Assembly (NCBI GenBank): GCA_964491265.1
Contig: CAZBFP010000009.1
Location: 62,001-126,000, forward strand
DNA from: JBBAGC01 sp964491265
GTDB taxonomy: Bacteria > Spirochaetota > UBA4802 > UBA5550
Direction of reading: 5' to 3'
Length of the DNA: 64,000 bases
Shown here: positions 43,588 to 52,695 of the stretch, in pieces
How the letters are laid out: each line of letters opens with the position of its first letter
Numbering within the stretch: the first letter of the stretch is position 1
Program-made: the position numbers and the translations under genes
Notes under the pieces: model-generated
What the model saw: only the letters and a program-made list of their open reading frames with translations
The model's database searches: none
What the model was told of the DNA's origin: nothing

Positions 43588-45343
43588 AGATATATTAAAA
43601 GTACTTCTTCTACCCTTTATATTCTTAACCCTCATCTCCTGCGGAGCGGAGATTATTGATGACTCTCTAATCTCAGGAAGCATTTCCATGTCAGATGAAT
43701 ACGCTGCATTAAAACGCGGGCCTGTTTTCATTGCTGTATCTGAAACCGATGACATCGAGCTTATAGAGAATGACCCTTCTCAGCATATTGCTGCGATCTT
43801 TGAAGCAGATCTGAGCAGAGGCACTTTTTCAATAGACCTGAAAGATTCAGGCATAAACACGGGGGATGAGGTTTTCCTTTTTGCATTTGCTGATAATGAC
43901 TATTCCGGGGGAATTCCAAATCCAACAACCGGGGATATTGTGGGCCTCTATATTAACAGTTCAAGTTTAAGCACCAGATACAGGGTCGGCTCATCAGTTT
44001 CACCTGACATTATACTTAACAGATACCATTACGGCCACGACACACAGGTTGTGGGCCTCATAGATTCTAACGAAGCGGGTGATGTAATTCTTATTGCATA
44101 TGCAGGGGATTTCAGCTCAACAGACTTCTCTGCAATAGATGTTGATTCAATTATCGGGTATAAAAAAATTTCTAAACCTGCCAACCCTGTTACATTTTCA
44201 CTACGTATAATGCCCTACGGATTTGATACACCTGTAAGCGGAGTATATGTAATCGCGCTTCTGGATAAAAACAGAAACGGTATCCCCGATGACGGGGACA
44301 TGATAGGCTTTGCATCTGAATCCTCAGAATCATCATTCCCTGTGGCAATCACAATTGATGAGGGTATAACCTCCTGCGGAACAATAAAATTCCGCATACC
44401 AGTATACACCGAACCTGATGACGGTCAGCCCCCTTTAAGAATCGCCGGAGCCTTTACCGCACCTGAAGGATATGAAAGCAGTGATAAACCAGTATTTATA
44501 ATAGCAGCAAAGGGCTCTGACCCCAATGAGGTTTTTGAAAATATCAAAACACTTAATACAGAAGAGTTTGCCTTTATAAAAGTTGATACAGGCGCCACTG
44601 AATTTGACCTTAACCTGCCGAGAAACAAATTCACCGCAGATGATGAAATTTTTCTCTTTGCTCTATGGGATAAAGACTACACAGGGGGGCTCCCCAATGC
44701 CACAGAGGGGGACATGCTGGGAATTCTGCAGAATAAGGATAATTTCTCTTATACTGTAAAACTGCAGGAGTTTGAAAATATACTTACACCCGACGATTCA
44801 GGGGGATATAATTTCAATGTAGATGGAGGCTATTCCTTCAATATTGACAGAAACTTCTATTCCCACAATGCGGCACTCAGGGTAAATATCTGGAAAGGCG
44901 ACCTGTCTGAAGATGACTTTATAGATGGTGCAGAAATAATTCTTATCGCTTTTTATGAAACTCAAAAACCATTTTTCCTGAACGCTCAAACATTCTGGAA
45001 CAATTATGAGATTGATATGGATAAAATAATTGCGACTAAACGCATAACCCTTAATCGTGATTCCACTGATCCTGACTTTTCTATAAGCTATCGTATGACG
45101 CTCATGCCTGCAATTCATAAAAATATACCTGTTCTTAACGGCAGCGACATCAACATTAACGACATTTATGTCTTTGCGATTCTCGACAAAAATAACAATG
45201 GAACTCCTGATACTGGAGAGAATATCGGATATTACTGGTATTCTCTCCTGGGAAGTTATCTTCCCGAAAAACTTCCAACTCCTATAAATGACGGATTATA
45301 TATTTTAAACAAAAGCATAAGATTTTCTAACCAGACATATTAG
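43577..45343 (+). CDS. Internally duplicated lipoprotein of the RND operon
   Basis: 588 residues from the ATG at 43577, with GGAGGG 6 bases upstream; it overlaps the barrel gene stop. A lipobox 'FLTLISCGAE' follows a hydrophobic segment. The mature protein contains two related halves: 'FADNDYSGGIPNPTTGD' near residue 103 recurs as 'LWDKDYTGGLPNATEGD' near 362, and 'LDKNRNGIPDDGDMIG' near 228 recurs as 'LDKNNNGTPDTGENIG' near 535. The latter motifs look like calcium-binding DxNxxG loops. Beta-rich, probably outer-membrane anchored. Family unrecognised. It is likely the periplasmic component of the export system. Confidence 0.8.
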   Translation: MNIKDILKVLLLPFIFLTLISCGAEIIDDSLISGSISMSDEYAALKRGPVFIAVSETDDIELIENDPSQHIAAIFEADLSRGTFSIDLKDSGINTGDEVFLFAFADNDYSGGIPNPTTGDIVGLYINSSSLSTRYRVGSSVSPDIILNRYHYGHDTQVVGLIDSNEAGDVILIAYAGDFSSTDFSAIDVDSIIGYKKISKPANPVTFSLRIMPYGFDTPVSGVYVIALLDKNRNGIPDDGDMIGFASESSESSFPVAITIDEGITSCGTIKFRIPVYTEPDDGQPPLRIAGAFTAPEGYESSDKPVFIIAAKGSDPNEVFENIKTLNTEEFAFIKVDTGATEFDLNLPRNKFTADDEIFLFALWDKDYTGGLPNATEGDMLGILQNKDNFSYTVKLQEFENILTPDDSGGYNFNVDGGYSFNIDRNFYSHNAALRVNIWKGDLSEDDFIDGAEIILIAFYETQKPFFLNAQTFWNNYEIDMDKIIATKRITLNRDSTDPDFSISYRMTLMPAIHKNIPVLNGSDININDIYVFAILDKNNNGTPDTGENIGYYWYSLLGSYLPEKLPTPINDGLYILNKSIRFSNQTY

Positions 45344-45372
45344 CAGCATAATATTAAGAGGAAGTAATAAAA

Positions 45373-48036
45373 ATGGAAAAATACATAGACCTGATAATGA
45401 GAAACCCGAAAAGAGCTATAGCTTTTATTATTCTCATTACAGCAATCCTGGGGAGCGGACTCCCTAAAATCGAATTTGAAAGCTCCCTTGATTCAATAAT
45501 GCCTAAAAAGGATGAGCAGTACATCCTCAATGAGGAGGTAAAGAAAGTTCACGGCAATAACGGGAAATTTATTATTATAGCTGCTTCAGCTGAAGATATG
45601 ATGACCCCGGGAATTTTAGCATCTGTGGAAAAGCTCCATCAGGATATTGAGGAGTATCGCAACTTTGACCAGTACAAAGAGGAGGGGCGGATTGAAATAC
45701 TTAAAAATGCATCAGCTTCAGGAGATCTTACCACCGATAAACTTATGTCGGAATTTTCTGATGATCCGGTATTTCAAAGATATCTTTCCAGAGTCTTTAC
45801 GGCTGAGGGTATTGAATCAGATATTATTCCACAGAGAAAACTGAAATCTATTATAAAAAAAGCTGAATCCTCTCTTGAAGTAAAGAAAGGGAGAATTATA
45901 GATCTTATTGTATCCCCCTACGATATTGAGGATCTTCGGGGTGAGGATAATACACTCATAAGCTATGATCTGATTAAACGGGATGACTATGGTAAACGAA
46001 TAGTCCCTTCAACTAATGAGGAGATCGCTTTATTTGAGGGGAATCTGAAGAACAATCGGGCCTTTGAAAAGGGGATATACTTTAGAGACAAAGAGACAGG
46101 AAAAATTACAGACTTCGGAATAATGGTGCGGCTCAGGGATTCATTTGTATATGACCCCATAGTCAGGGAGATGCACCAGGTCGCTGGCGGTTACCAGGAT
46201 GAAATTAAAATAACACTCCAGGGTATACCTGTAATATACCAGGAGATAAATGAGTATATGAAAAACGACCTGAAGCGCTTTCTCCCCCTGGTCTTTCTTG
46301 TAGTAATGCTGATTTTTTATTTTAACTTCAGGTCTCTCCGGGGGGTTGTATTGCCATTTGCCACACTGGCCCTTGCTGACATCTGGATAGTGGGACTCAT
46401 GGGCCACCTGGGATTTAAACTCACTGTTGTGGGTATATCACTCCCACCCCTCATGATTGCAGTTGGGAGCTCCTACTCCATTCATATACTCAACCAGTAT
46501 TATAATGAGTTCCAGGGCCCTGAAGGGGGGAACCATCTTAAAAGAATCAAATCAGCAATGTCCCATATATCACTCACAGTTACACTGGCAGGTGTTACCA
46601 CATTCTTCGGTTTCTTTATGCTCATAGTAAACCAGGTCTCCTCAGTGAGGGAGATGGGGATCTTCTCCGCAATCGGTGTTCTCTTTGCAGTATTCATCTC
46701 CATAACCATGATACCGGCGGTTCTCACACTCCTGAGCCATGAAGAAGCAGACAAAGCAGTAAGAATAAATGAAAAAAACGGGCCTGTTGACGCTCTTATA
46801 GCTGTCTTCTCTAAATGGGTAACCAGCCATAGCAGGATCACTCTGGCCATACTGGGGATTATATTTGTTTTTTCAGCTGCAGGGCTTACCAGAATAATTG
46901 TGGAAACCTCTGTTTTTGCCTATTTCAAGAGTGACGATTATATCATTACAAGTTCAAAAGTAATTGGTGAAAAATTCGGCGGATCATACGGCCTTAATAT
47001 AATTATAGATTCACATAAAGATAACGGGATCAAGGATCCGGAAATATTAAGATTTATCGAAGAGTTCAGAATCTGGCTTGAGGCGGATGAAAACATTGAC
47101 CTGAACATAGGGAGAACTGATGCCATAACCGATTTTATTAAAACCATGCATCTGGCAATGCACGACAATGATTTTACCTACTACACAATACCTGATAAAA
47201 AAATTGATGTGGAGAGCTACATATCAGTTTATCCGGGGAGGGATGACAGCGACAGCGGACTGGCTGATGATTTTGAATCCTATGTGGACAGAAATTTCCG
47301 GAGTACCAATATTCTTGCAAGGATCTGGGAGAAGGAGGGGGAACTGATAAGCTCCGGCATAATGAACCGGATTAATAATAAAATCAGCGCCTACCTTGAT
47401 GAGAACCTCCCTGAAGGATACACATATAAAACAGCGGGTGAGCCTAAAATAATAGTGCGCCTCTCTGAATATGTGGTTAATGGACAGGTAATGAGTCTCG
47501 CCTTCAGCCTTGCAGCTGTTGCTTTAATTGTATTTCTACTTTTTAAAAATATGACTGCAGCGCTGATTTCCCTTATTCCTATAAGCGCGGCAGTTCTGTT
47601 TAACTTCGGAATAATGGGGTGGCTGGGGATAAGGCTTGATCTTGCCACAGCAATTATTGCATCAATCACTATTGGTATAGGGATTGATGATACCATTCAC
47701 TTCCTTAATACCTACAGGTATAACAGGTCCATAGGCCTCAATCAGAATGAAGCCGTAGAAACTACACTTAAAACCGCAGGGAGAGCGATTATCTACACCT
47801 CCCTTGCACTGGCTCTCGGCTTTCTTGTGCTGGTTATATCCAGTTTTAAGCCTATTATATATTTTGCACTCCTCATTGCCGGGACAATGATTTCTGCAAC
47901 TGCAGGCGCGCTCATATTTCTCCCTGCAGTAATACTGGCATTTAACCTGGATCTCTCACCTGCAAAGGGGGATTCCAGATTCTGGAAATACTTCGATCTT
48001 TCCAGAATATTTAAATTTAGCAGCGAAGAAGAGTAG
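45373..48036 (+). CDS. RND/MMPL-type transporter
   Basis: 887 residues with two six-helix halves and two large periplasmic loops. Each half has the sterol-sensing-like pattern: 'PLVFLVVMLIFYFNFRSLRG', 'GISLPPLMIAVGSSYSIHIL', 'VTLAGVTTFFGFFMLIVNQV' in the first, and 'LDLATAIIASITIGIGIDDT', 'IHFLNTYRYNRSIGLNQNEA' in the second, with charged residues inside the membrane (Asp-Asp in 'GIGIDDTIHF') used for proton coupling. Such MMPL/HpnN-like pumps move lipids or hydrophobic compounds toward the outer membrane. Central pump of the tetR operon. Confidence 0.94.
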   Translation: MEKYIDLIMRNPKRAIAFIILITAILGSGLPKIEFESSLDSIMPKKDEQYILNEEVKKVHGNNGKFIIIAASAEDMMTPGILASVEKLHQDIEEYRNFDQYKEEGRIEILKNASASGDLTTDKLMSEFSDDPVFQRYLSRVFTAEGIESDIIPQRKLKSIIKKAESSLEVKKGRIIDLIVSPYDIEDLRGEDNTLISYDLIKRDDYGKRIVPSTNEEIALFEGNLKNNRAFEKGIYFRDKETGKITDFGIMVRLRDSFVYDPIVREMHQVAGGYQDEIKITLQGIPVIYQEINEYMKNDLKRFLPLVFLVVMLIFYFNFRSLRGVVLPFATLALADIWIVGLMGHLGFKLTVVGISLPPLMIAVGSSYSIHILNQYYNEFQGPEGGNHLKRIKSAMSHISLTVTLAGVTTFFGFFMLIVNQVSSVREMGIFSAIGVLFAVFISITMIPAVLTLLSHEEADKAVRINEKNGPVDALIAVFSKWVTSHSRITLAILGIIFVFSAAGLTRIIVETSVFAYFKSDDYIITSSKVIGEKFGGSYGLNIIIDSHKDNGIKDPEILRFIEEFRIWLEADENIDLNIGRTDAITDFIKTMHLAMHDNDFTYYTIPDKKIDVESYISVYPGRDDSDSGLADDFESYVDRNFRSTNILARIWEKEGELISSGIMNRINNKISAYLDENLPEGYTYKTAGEPKIIVRLSEYVVNGQVMSLAFSLAAVALIVFLLFKNMTAALISLIPISAAVLFNFGIMGWLGIRLDLATAIIASITIGIGIDDTIHFLNTYRYNRSIGLNQNEAVETTLKTAGRAIIYTSLALALGFLVLVISSFKPIIYFALLIAGTMISATAGALIFLPAVILAFNLDLSPAKGDSRFWKYFDLSRIFKFSSEEE

Positions 48037-48043
48037 ATTATTT

Positions 48044-48164
48044 CAATGCGAATTTCTAAACTTTTATTTGAAATAAAATGCTCTAATATTCCCGCCGCCT
48101 TAGGCGGCGGGGAAAATGTAAACAGCATAATTAAACTAAAAGATTTTTTCAGGAATAATTAGTG
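48044..48164 (-). repeat. Hairpin element, family 1, copy C
   Basis: 121 bp between the transporter stop and the LolA-like start (31 bp before its ATG). Central stem reads CCCGCCGCC/GGCGGCGGG around TTA. The outer ends are somewhat diverged (AGGAATAATTAGTG). Confidence 0.85.
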
Positions 48165-48194
48165 AACTTATTTAAAAAATTTTCGGAGGACACC

Positions 48195-48962
48195 ATGTTA
48201 AGAAAAATTACTATCACACTTTTAACTGTTATTGCATTTTCCATGTCTCTTTACGCGCAGACAGCACTTGAAATAATGACAAAGAGCGACAACCTGCCCC
48301 AGCCTCAAAACGCCAGATCAAAGGCTGATATGCATGTGGAAAAGAGCGGGCAGGTGGATAAAAAGTTAATTGAAATAATGGCTATAAAGGACGGAAAGAA
48401 TGAAAAGGTTCTGGCTACGATTAAGGAGGAACCTTCAGGGGATATAACAAAAATTCTTACACACACAAACAGAGGGAATGACGATTTGCAGTGGCTCAAA
48501 ATGCCCAATGGCAGGGTAAAGCGTATAACCACAGCAGACAGAAGCGGAGCTTTTGTAAACTCCCACCTTTTCTATGAGGATTTAAGATCGCGTGACATCA
48601 ATGATTATAATTACAGGCTTATTGGAGAGGAGAAGGTTGAGTCTCATGACTGCTACAGAATTGAGGCAACACCAAAGCCGGGGAAAAGCATTTATAACAA
48701 GGCGGTATTTTTTGTTATAAAATCGGGTCAGTTCCAGTACTTTATAATAAGGGCGGACATTTTTTTTGACGGCTACCTTTACAAGCGCCTTATAAACTAT
48801 GACATCAAAATGGTTGATGGCATTATCACACCCTACAGGGCTGTAATGTACAGGATACACAGAAACGGGGAGACCCTTGGAAATACAGAAATTAAAATCA
48901 AGGCCATACAGTATAATAACCCTGCTGTCACTGATGCACTTTTTAATCAGGGACGACTATAA
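48195..48962 (+). CDS. LolA-like outer-membrane lipoprotein-sorting family protein
   Basis: 255 residues; the ATG at 48195 has CGGAGGA 7 bases upstream, so an upstream GTG in frame is unlikely. The signal peptide 'ITLLTVIAFSMSLYAQ' is clear. The mature domain matches the LolA/DUF4292-like fold seen with MMPL transporters: 'MAIKDGKNEKVLATIKEEPS', 'WLKMPNGRVKRITTADRSGA', 'YRLIGEEKVESHDCYRIEA', 'YKRLINYDIKMVDGIITPYR'. It probably carries a lipid or hydrophobic substrate across the periplasm for the pump. Fifth and last gene of the tetR operon. Confidence 0.88.
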   Translation: MLRKITITLLTVIAFSMSLYAQTALEIMTKSDNLPQPQNARSKADMHVEKSGQVDKKLIEIMAIKDGKNEKVLATIKEEPSGDITKILTHTNRGNDDLQWLKMPNGRVKRITTADRSGAFVNSHLFYEDLRSRDINDYNYRLIGEEKVESHDCYRIEATPKPGKSIYNKAVFFVIKSGQFQYFIIRADIFFDGYLYKRLINYDIKMVDGIITPYRAVMYRIHRNGETLGNTEIKIKAIQYNNPAVTDALFNQGRL

Positions 48963-48965
48963 GGC

Positions 48966-49496
48966 CTATCTGCCATCCTCTTCTATAAGTCTTTCCAGGA
49001 GTATAATTTTAAGCTCCTCCAGCCTCTCCAATGGAACATCTTCAGGATCTCTGTAATCAGCGCAGAGCTCCTGAAGGGTTTCAATATCATTAATAAGGAG
49101 GCTGTAATAGTACCAGTCTTTCATTAAGCCGGCAGCAAAGAGCACCTCCTCATCAGAAAGTGTATCCCAGGCTGTGCAGTAAAAATTTGAGCATGTACCT
49201 TTGAAGAATGACCCGGTCTCTCCACTTAATTCAGTATCTCTGTAGATGAGACACCCTATTTCGGTGAATTCCCCTTCTGTTACAGCAACGTGAGGACACT
49301 GCATGGCGTCTGGAAATATTTTCTCTTCAGAAAGAGATTCAGGATGCCTCAATGGGATTTCCGGCCCCTTCTCCCCTCTTGCAATGTAAAGATGCTCAAG
49401 CTCTTCAATGGAAAGCCTGTAATTATGGCTTCCGCAACATAGGGCGCAGGAAGCGCCCAGGCCGGGCCTGCACCTGTTTATTTTTCTGGAATTCAA
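48966..49496 (-). CDS. Cys-rich YkgJ-like zinc/iron-chelating domain protein
   Basis: 176 residues on the minus strand with a TTG start at 49496, preceded by AAGGCGG. Its Cys pattern is 'RCRPGLGASCALCCGSHNY', 'QCPHVAV', 'IGCLIYRD' and 'GTCSNFYCTAW', seven or more Cys in the first 110 residues, which resembles the YkgJ family (PF03692) thought to bind Zn or an Fe-S cluster. A helical acidic tail follows. Function of the family is poorly known. It converges with the LolA-like gene 3 bases away. Confidence 0.7.
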   Translation of the reverse strand: MNSRKINRCRPGLGASCALCCGSHNYRLSIEELEHLYIARGEKGPEIPLRHPESLSEEKIFPDAMQCPHVAVTEGEFTEIGCLIYRDTELSGETGSFFKGTCSNFYCTAWDTLSDEEVLFAAGLMKDWYYYSLLINDIETLQELCADYRDPEDVPLERLEELKIILLERLIEEDGR

Positions 49497-49733
49497 TTCA
49501 CTGCCGCCTTAAATCTTAAGATCATGTCTGCCCTTTTATAATCTTATATCAGGTAAAACAGGTTTAAATCTGTTTATTAAGGAGTCAATCAGAATTAAAA
49601 ATAATTAGGTTTTGAATAATCATCCTGTATCATTGATTTATTTTCCTATTTTAATTAAATTCAATATATAATCTGGTGCATATATTATTGCGCCATCATA
49701 TAAAATGAAAGAGTTTAAATTATATAATTGTAT

Positions 49734-49832
49734 AAATGTTAATCCTTTAACCTTTATTTTAAATAAAAGGCTTTCATATCCCCGCCGCCGAAGGCGGCGG
49801 GGATATTGAATACATCATAATTATTGTAATTG
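49734..49832 (-). repeat. Hairpin element, family 1, copy D (3' end truncated)
   Basis: Left end and central stem (CCCCGCCGCC and its complement around GAA) are excellent; the right end stops after ACATCATAATTATTG, some 25 bp short of a full copy, where the ribosome site of the next gene begins. The rest of 49497-49857 holds no gene. Confidence 0.8.
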
Positions 49833-49857
49833 GATACGATAAAAAAGGAGATCTATT

Positions 49858-50766
49858 ATGATTAAGAAAATAGGATTTATCGGTCTTGGGATAATGGGGA
49901 AACATATGGTTAAGAATCTCCTCAAGGGGGGTTACACTGTTGCGGTTTACGACATTGTAGAAACTGCTGTAGAAGATGGAGTAAAAGCAGGAGCCGTAAA
50001 AGCACAATCACCTGCAGATGCAGCAGCGCAGTCGGAAATGGTTATTACCATGCTCCCCAATTCACCACATGTAAAGGAAGCAATACTTGGAAAGAATGGG
50101 GTGATTGAAGGGGCAAAACCGGGTACTCTCATAGTTGATATGAGTTCCATAGACCCCATGATAAGCAGGGAAATCGCCGCTGAACTGGCTGCAAAAAAAA
50201 TTAATATGATGGATGCCCCTGTAAGCGGCGGGGAACCAAAGGCGATTGACGGGACGCTCTCAATAATGGTGGGGGGCAGAAATGAGGATTTTGCTAAAGC
50301 TGAGCCTGTACTTAAAACCATGGGATCATCAGTGCAGCTGGTGGGTGAAACAGGTGCAGGAAATGTGACTAAGCTTGCAAATCAGATAATTGTTGCCCTT
50401 AATATAGCAGCAATGTCCGAAGCTATGGTGCTTGCTGCTAAAGCAGGTGTTGACCCGGAACTGGTTTATAAGGCTATACGGGGAGGCCTTGCCGGGAGTA
50501 CAGTGCTTGACGCAAAGGCACCCATGGTTCTGAACCGGAACTTCAAACCGGGATTCAGGATTAATCTGCATATAAAGGACCTGGTAAATGTATTAAATGC
50601 CAGTCATGAACTGGGTGTTTCACTTCCCCTCACTGCAGCGGTAATGGAAATTATGCAGGCTGTTAAAGCGGACGGTATGGGTGATGATGATCACAGCTCA
50701 ATAGCAAGGTATTATGAGAAACTGGCCCATGTTGAAGCTGTTCCGGGGAAAAGCAGCAATAAATAA
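49858..50766 (+). CDS. garR: 3-hydroxyisobutyrate/tartronate semialdehyde reductase (GarR-like)
   Basis: 302 residues, AAGGAG before the ATG. Rossmann loop 'IGFIGLGIMGKHMVKNLLKG', the substrate-binding signature 'MDAPVSGGEPKAIDGTLSIM' and the catalytic-Lys region 'GNVTKLANQIIVALNIAAMS', followed by the conserved 'GFRINLHIKDLVNVL' in the helical C-terminal domain. This is the beta-hydroxyacid dehydrogenase family; length and motifs fit GarR-type 2-hydroxy-3-oxopropionate reductases, which form D-glycerate. The glycerate 2-kinase at 28704 could use that product. Confidence 0.88.
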   Translation: MIKKIGFIGLGIMGKHMVKNLLKGGYTVAVYDIVETAVEDGVKAGAVKAQSPADAAAQSEMVITMLPNSPHVKEAILGKNGVIEGAKPGTLIVDMSSIDPMISREIAAELAAKKINMMDAPVSGGEPKAIDGTLSIMVGGRNEDFAKAEPVLKTMGSSVQLVGETGAGNVTKLANQIIVALNIAAMSEAMVLAAKAGVDPELVYKAIRGGLAGSTVLDAKAPMVLNRNFKPGFRINLHIKDLVNVLNASHELGVSLPLTAAVMEIMQAVKADGMGDDDHSSIARYYEKLAHVEAVPGKSSNK

Positions 50767-50843
50767 AAAGATTTACTTTATAAGAAATCTTATTGAAGGA
50801 GAAGACTTTTTCATTACACTCCAGATTCACAGGGGGGGGAAAC

Positions 50844-51299
50844 ATGCCCACTTATAATGTTTATGTAAAAGCTGATTCATTGAATGATGACCAGAAACAG
50901 AGGGCAGCGCAGGCTATCACCAGGGCACACAGTGATTCTACCGGCGCACCGGAGTTCTATGTTCAGGTAATTTTTCATGAAATTCTGGACAGCAACCGCT
51001 ATGTAGGAGGTTACCGCTTTAACAGACATATGTGGATCCGGGGAGATGTAAGAGTGGGCAGAACTGCTGAACAGCGCAGAGAGTGGATGCTGAAAATGAT
51101 TAAGAATGTAAGTGAATCAATAAACCGGGATATAAACTCAATCTGGATTGATCTCTGCGGTATTGAACCGGAAAGTATTCTTAAATATGGACAGGTTTTC
51201 CCTCCTGCTGGACAGGAGAAGGAGTGGCTGGAAAGTCTTCCTGATGGAGCAAAAGAAATTATAAATGATCTTATTGACGGGAAAGGTAATTCAAATTAA
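50844..51299 (+). CDS. Tautomerase superfamily protein, cis-CaaD-like
   Basis: 151 residues. The start is the ATG at 50844 with a long G-run upstream; the next codon gives Pro-1, the catalytic base of tautomerases. Against cis-3-chloroacrylic acid dehalogenase (recalled, not computed) Pro-1, His-28 and the two Arg ('DVRVGRTAEQR') line up, and the C-terminus 'YGQVFPPAGQEKEWLESL' matches too. But positions of Tyr-103 and Glu-114 appear to be Asp and Lys, so true cis-CaaD dehalogenase activity is doubtful. It may act on a 2-oxo acid or unsaturated acid. It lies 77 bases after the garR-like gene and may share its transcript. Confidence 0.82.
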   Translation: MPTYNVYVKADSLNDDQKQRAAQAITRAHSDSTGAPEFYVQVIFHEILDSNRYVGGYRFNRHMWIRGDVRVGRTAEQRREWMLKMIKNVSESINRDINSIWIDLCGIEPESILKYGQVFPPAGQEKEWLESLPDGAKEIINDLIDGKGNSN

Positions 51300-51316
51300 A
51301 AAAATGATTATCCTTA

Positions 51317-51343
51317 AAAAATGCCCCCGATAAAGGGGGCATT
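51317..51343 (-). terminator. Terminator between the tautomerase and pstS genes
   Basis: GCCCCC (51323-51328) and GGGGGC (51335-51340) pair with a 6-base loop. The plus-strand A-run before it becomes a T-run on the minus strand, so it mainly ends the pstS transcript; it may also serve the tautomerase gene. Confidence 0.82.
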
Positions 51344-51395
51344 TGAAGGAGAGTATGTTTAAAAAAAAGGTAGATAGCTTTGTTCCTAACGTTTT

Positions 51396-52229
51396 TTAGT
51401 TAACAGGAATAAAACCTGCTTCTTTAACAAGTTTCTGCCCTTCAGTACCCATAACAAAGTCCATAAATTTCTGTGCTTCAGGAGAAAATTTATTCTCATT
51501 TACATATTTATAAAGTCCCCTGGAAATCGCGAATTTACCTGATTTACCATTAGCGATGTTGCCTTCAACACCGTCAACAGATAGGGGCTGTATAGTATCA
51601 GTAAGGTAACCGTAGCCCACATAGCCAATTGCCTTGGGATTCCCGGCTACTGCTGAAACTATGGCTCCATTTGATGCCTGAAGAAGAGCGTCTTTTCTAA
51701 CATCACTTTTCTTCATTACTAATTCGCTCCATACTTCATATGTACCTGAACTTGTGTCTCTGGAAATAATTACTATGGCTTCATCCTTTCCGCCAAGCTG
51801 CTTCCAGTTTGAAATTGAACCGTCATAAACACCCTTAAGCTGGTTCATTGTAATATTCTTTACCGGATTTGATGGATGAACTACTGGAACTATCATATCA
51901 AGTGCAATTGTGTATTCCTTGATTTTAAGTCCCTTTTCTACTGCACTTTGAAGCTCCTTCTCCTTCATAGCCCTTGAAGAGTTGGCAATATCGCAGGTAC
52001 CATCAAGTATTGCCTTTATCCCGTTACCTGATCCGCTCCCTTCAATTGTTATAGAAATACTCTTATCTACTTTTCTGAAAGCTTCAGCAGCCTTTTGAGT
52101 TATAGGGAGATTAGTTGTGGAGCCCTTTATTACTACCCTTTGACCCTTATCTTTTGAACATCCGGTAAATGCTGCTGCTATTACAAGAACACTCAATGCA
52201 ATTATTGTTTTTGTGATTATAGATTTCAT
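51396..52229 (-). CDS. pstS: Phosphate ABC transporter, substrate-binding lipoprotein PstS
   Basis: 277 residues; AGGAGG before the ATG at 52229. A lipobox 'AAAFTGCSKD' is present. The phosphate-binding protein pattern follows: 'RVVIKGSTTNLPITQKAAEA', 'ITIEGSGSGNGIKAILDGTC', 'DIANSSRAMKEKEL' and 'IISRDTSSGTYEVW', the loops that hold the phosphate oxygens. It captures phosphate in the periplasm for PstCAB. It is divergent from the rest of the pst-pho cluster and has its own terminator, so it can be made in excess of the membrane parts. Confidence 0.95.
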   Translation of the reverse strand: MKSIITKTIIALSVLVIAAAFTGCSKDKGQRVVIKGSTTNLPITQKAAEAFRKVDKSISITIEGSGSGNGIKAILDGTCDIANSSRAMKEKELQSAVEKGLKIKEYTIALDMIVPVVHPSNPVKNITMNQLKGVYDGSISNWKQLGGKDEAIVIISRDTSSGTYEVWSELVMKKSDVRKDALLQASNGAIVSAVAGNPKAIGYVGYGYLTDTIQPLSVDGVEGNIANGKSGKFAISRGLYKYVNENKFSPEAQKFMDFVMGTEGQKLVKEAGFIPVN

Positions 52230-52282
52230 TTATCTATAAACCTCCTGATTTTAAAATATTTAAAAGTAAGATGATATGCATA

Positions 52283-52393
52283 TGTTAAGATATTATGAAG
52301 ATTTGTTAAAATAACGGTTAATTTAAAGATAATTTTAATCTTATCAAACTACAAAAAAATATTATCCTTATTGTTAAGAATATTGAAGATAAT
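52283..52393. promoter_or_regulatory. Candidate Pho-box-like repeats in the pstS-pstB intergenic region
   Basis: TCTTAACA occurs on the minus strand at 52283-52290 and 52372-52379 (both followed by related GAAGAT flanks), and TTAACA again at 52303-52308 on the minus strand, 21 bp from the first. On the plus strand TCTTAACA recurs at 52607-52614, pointing at pstB. Regular TTAACA repeats are how PhoP-type boxes look in Bacillus; the link here is inference. The 466-base gap has no gene. Confidence 0.4.
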
Positions 52394-52502
52394 AAATTTT
52401 TATGTATATTTATACTATACAGCACTAATATACTATATTTTTCAGAAAAATTTTTAAATGATTTAATTATTCTACTCCGGGAACGGATGCGGATAAACTA
52501 TG

Positions 52503-52544
52503 GTGAAAAGGATTCTCGGGTGCCTGGAGGAATATTCCTTTCAC
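52503..52544 (+). other. Hairpin in the pstB leader
   Basis: GTGAAAAGGA and TCCTTTCAC form a stem with one bulge and a 23-base loop containing a GGAGG-like stretch. It may be a leader structure or chance. Confidence 0.3.
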
Positions 52545-52695
52545 AGAGAAATATGAATGCAGGTCTCTTTGTGAGTTTCAGAGGGCTTCCATAAAATACA
52601 GACAATTCTTAACAGAATCTTTATATTTTATTTATTTAAAATTCACCTTAAGCCTGTTTTTTAATCTTATAAATTCTACTAAGGTTTAAAATATA

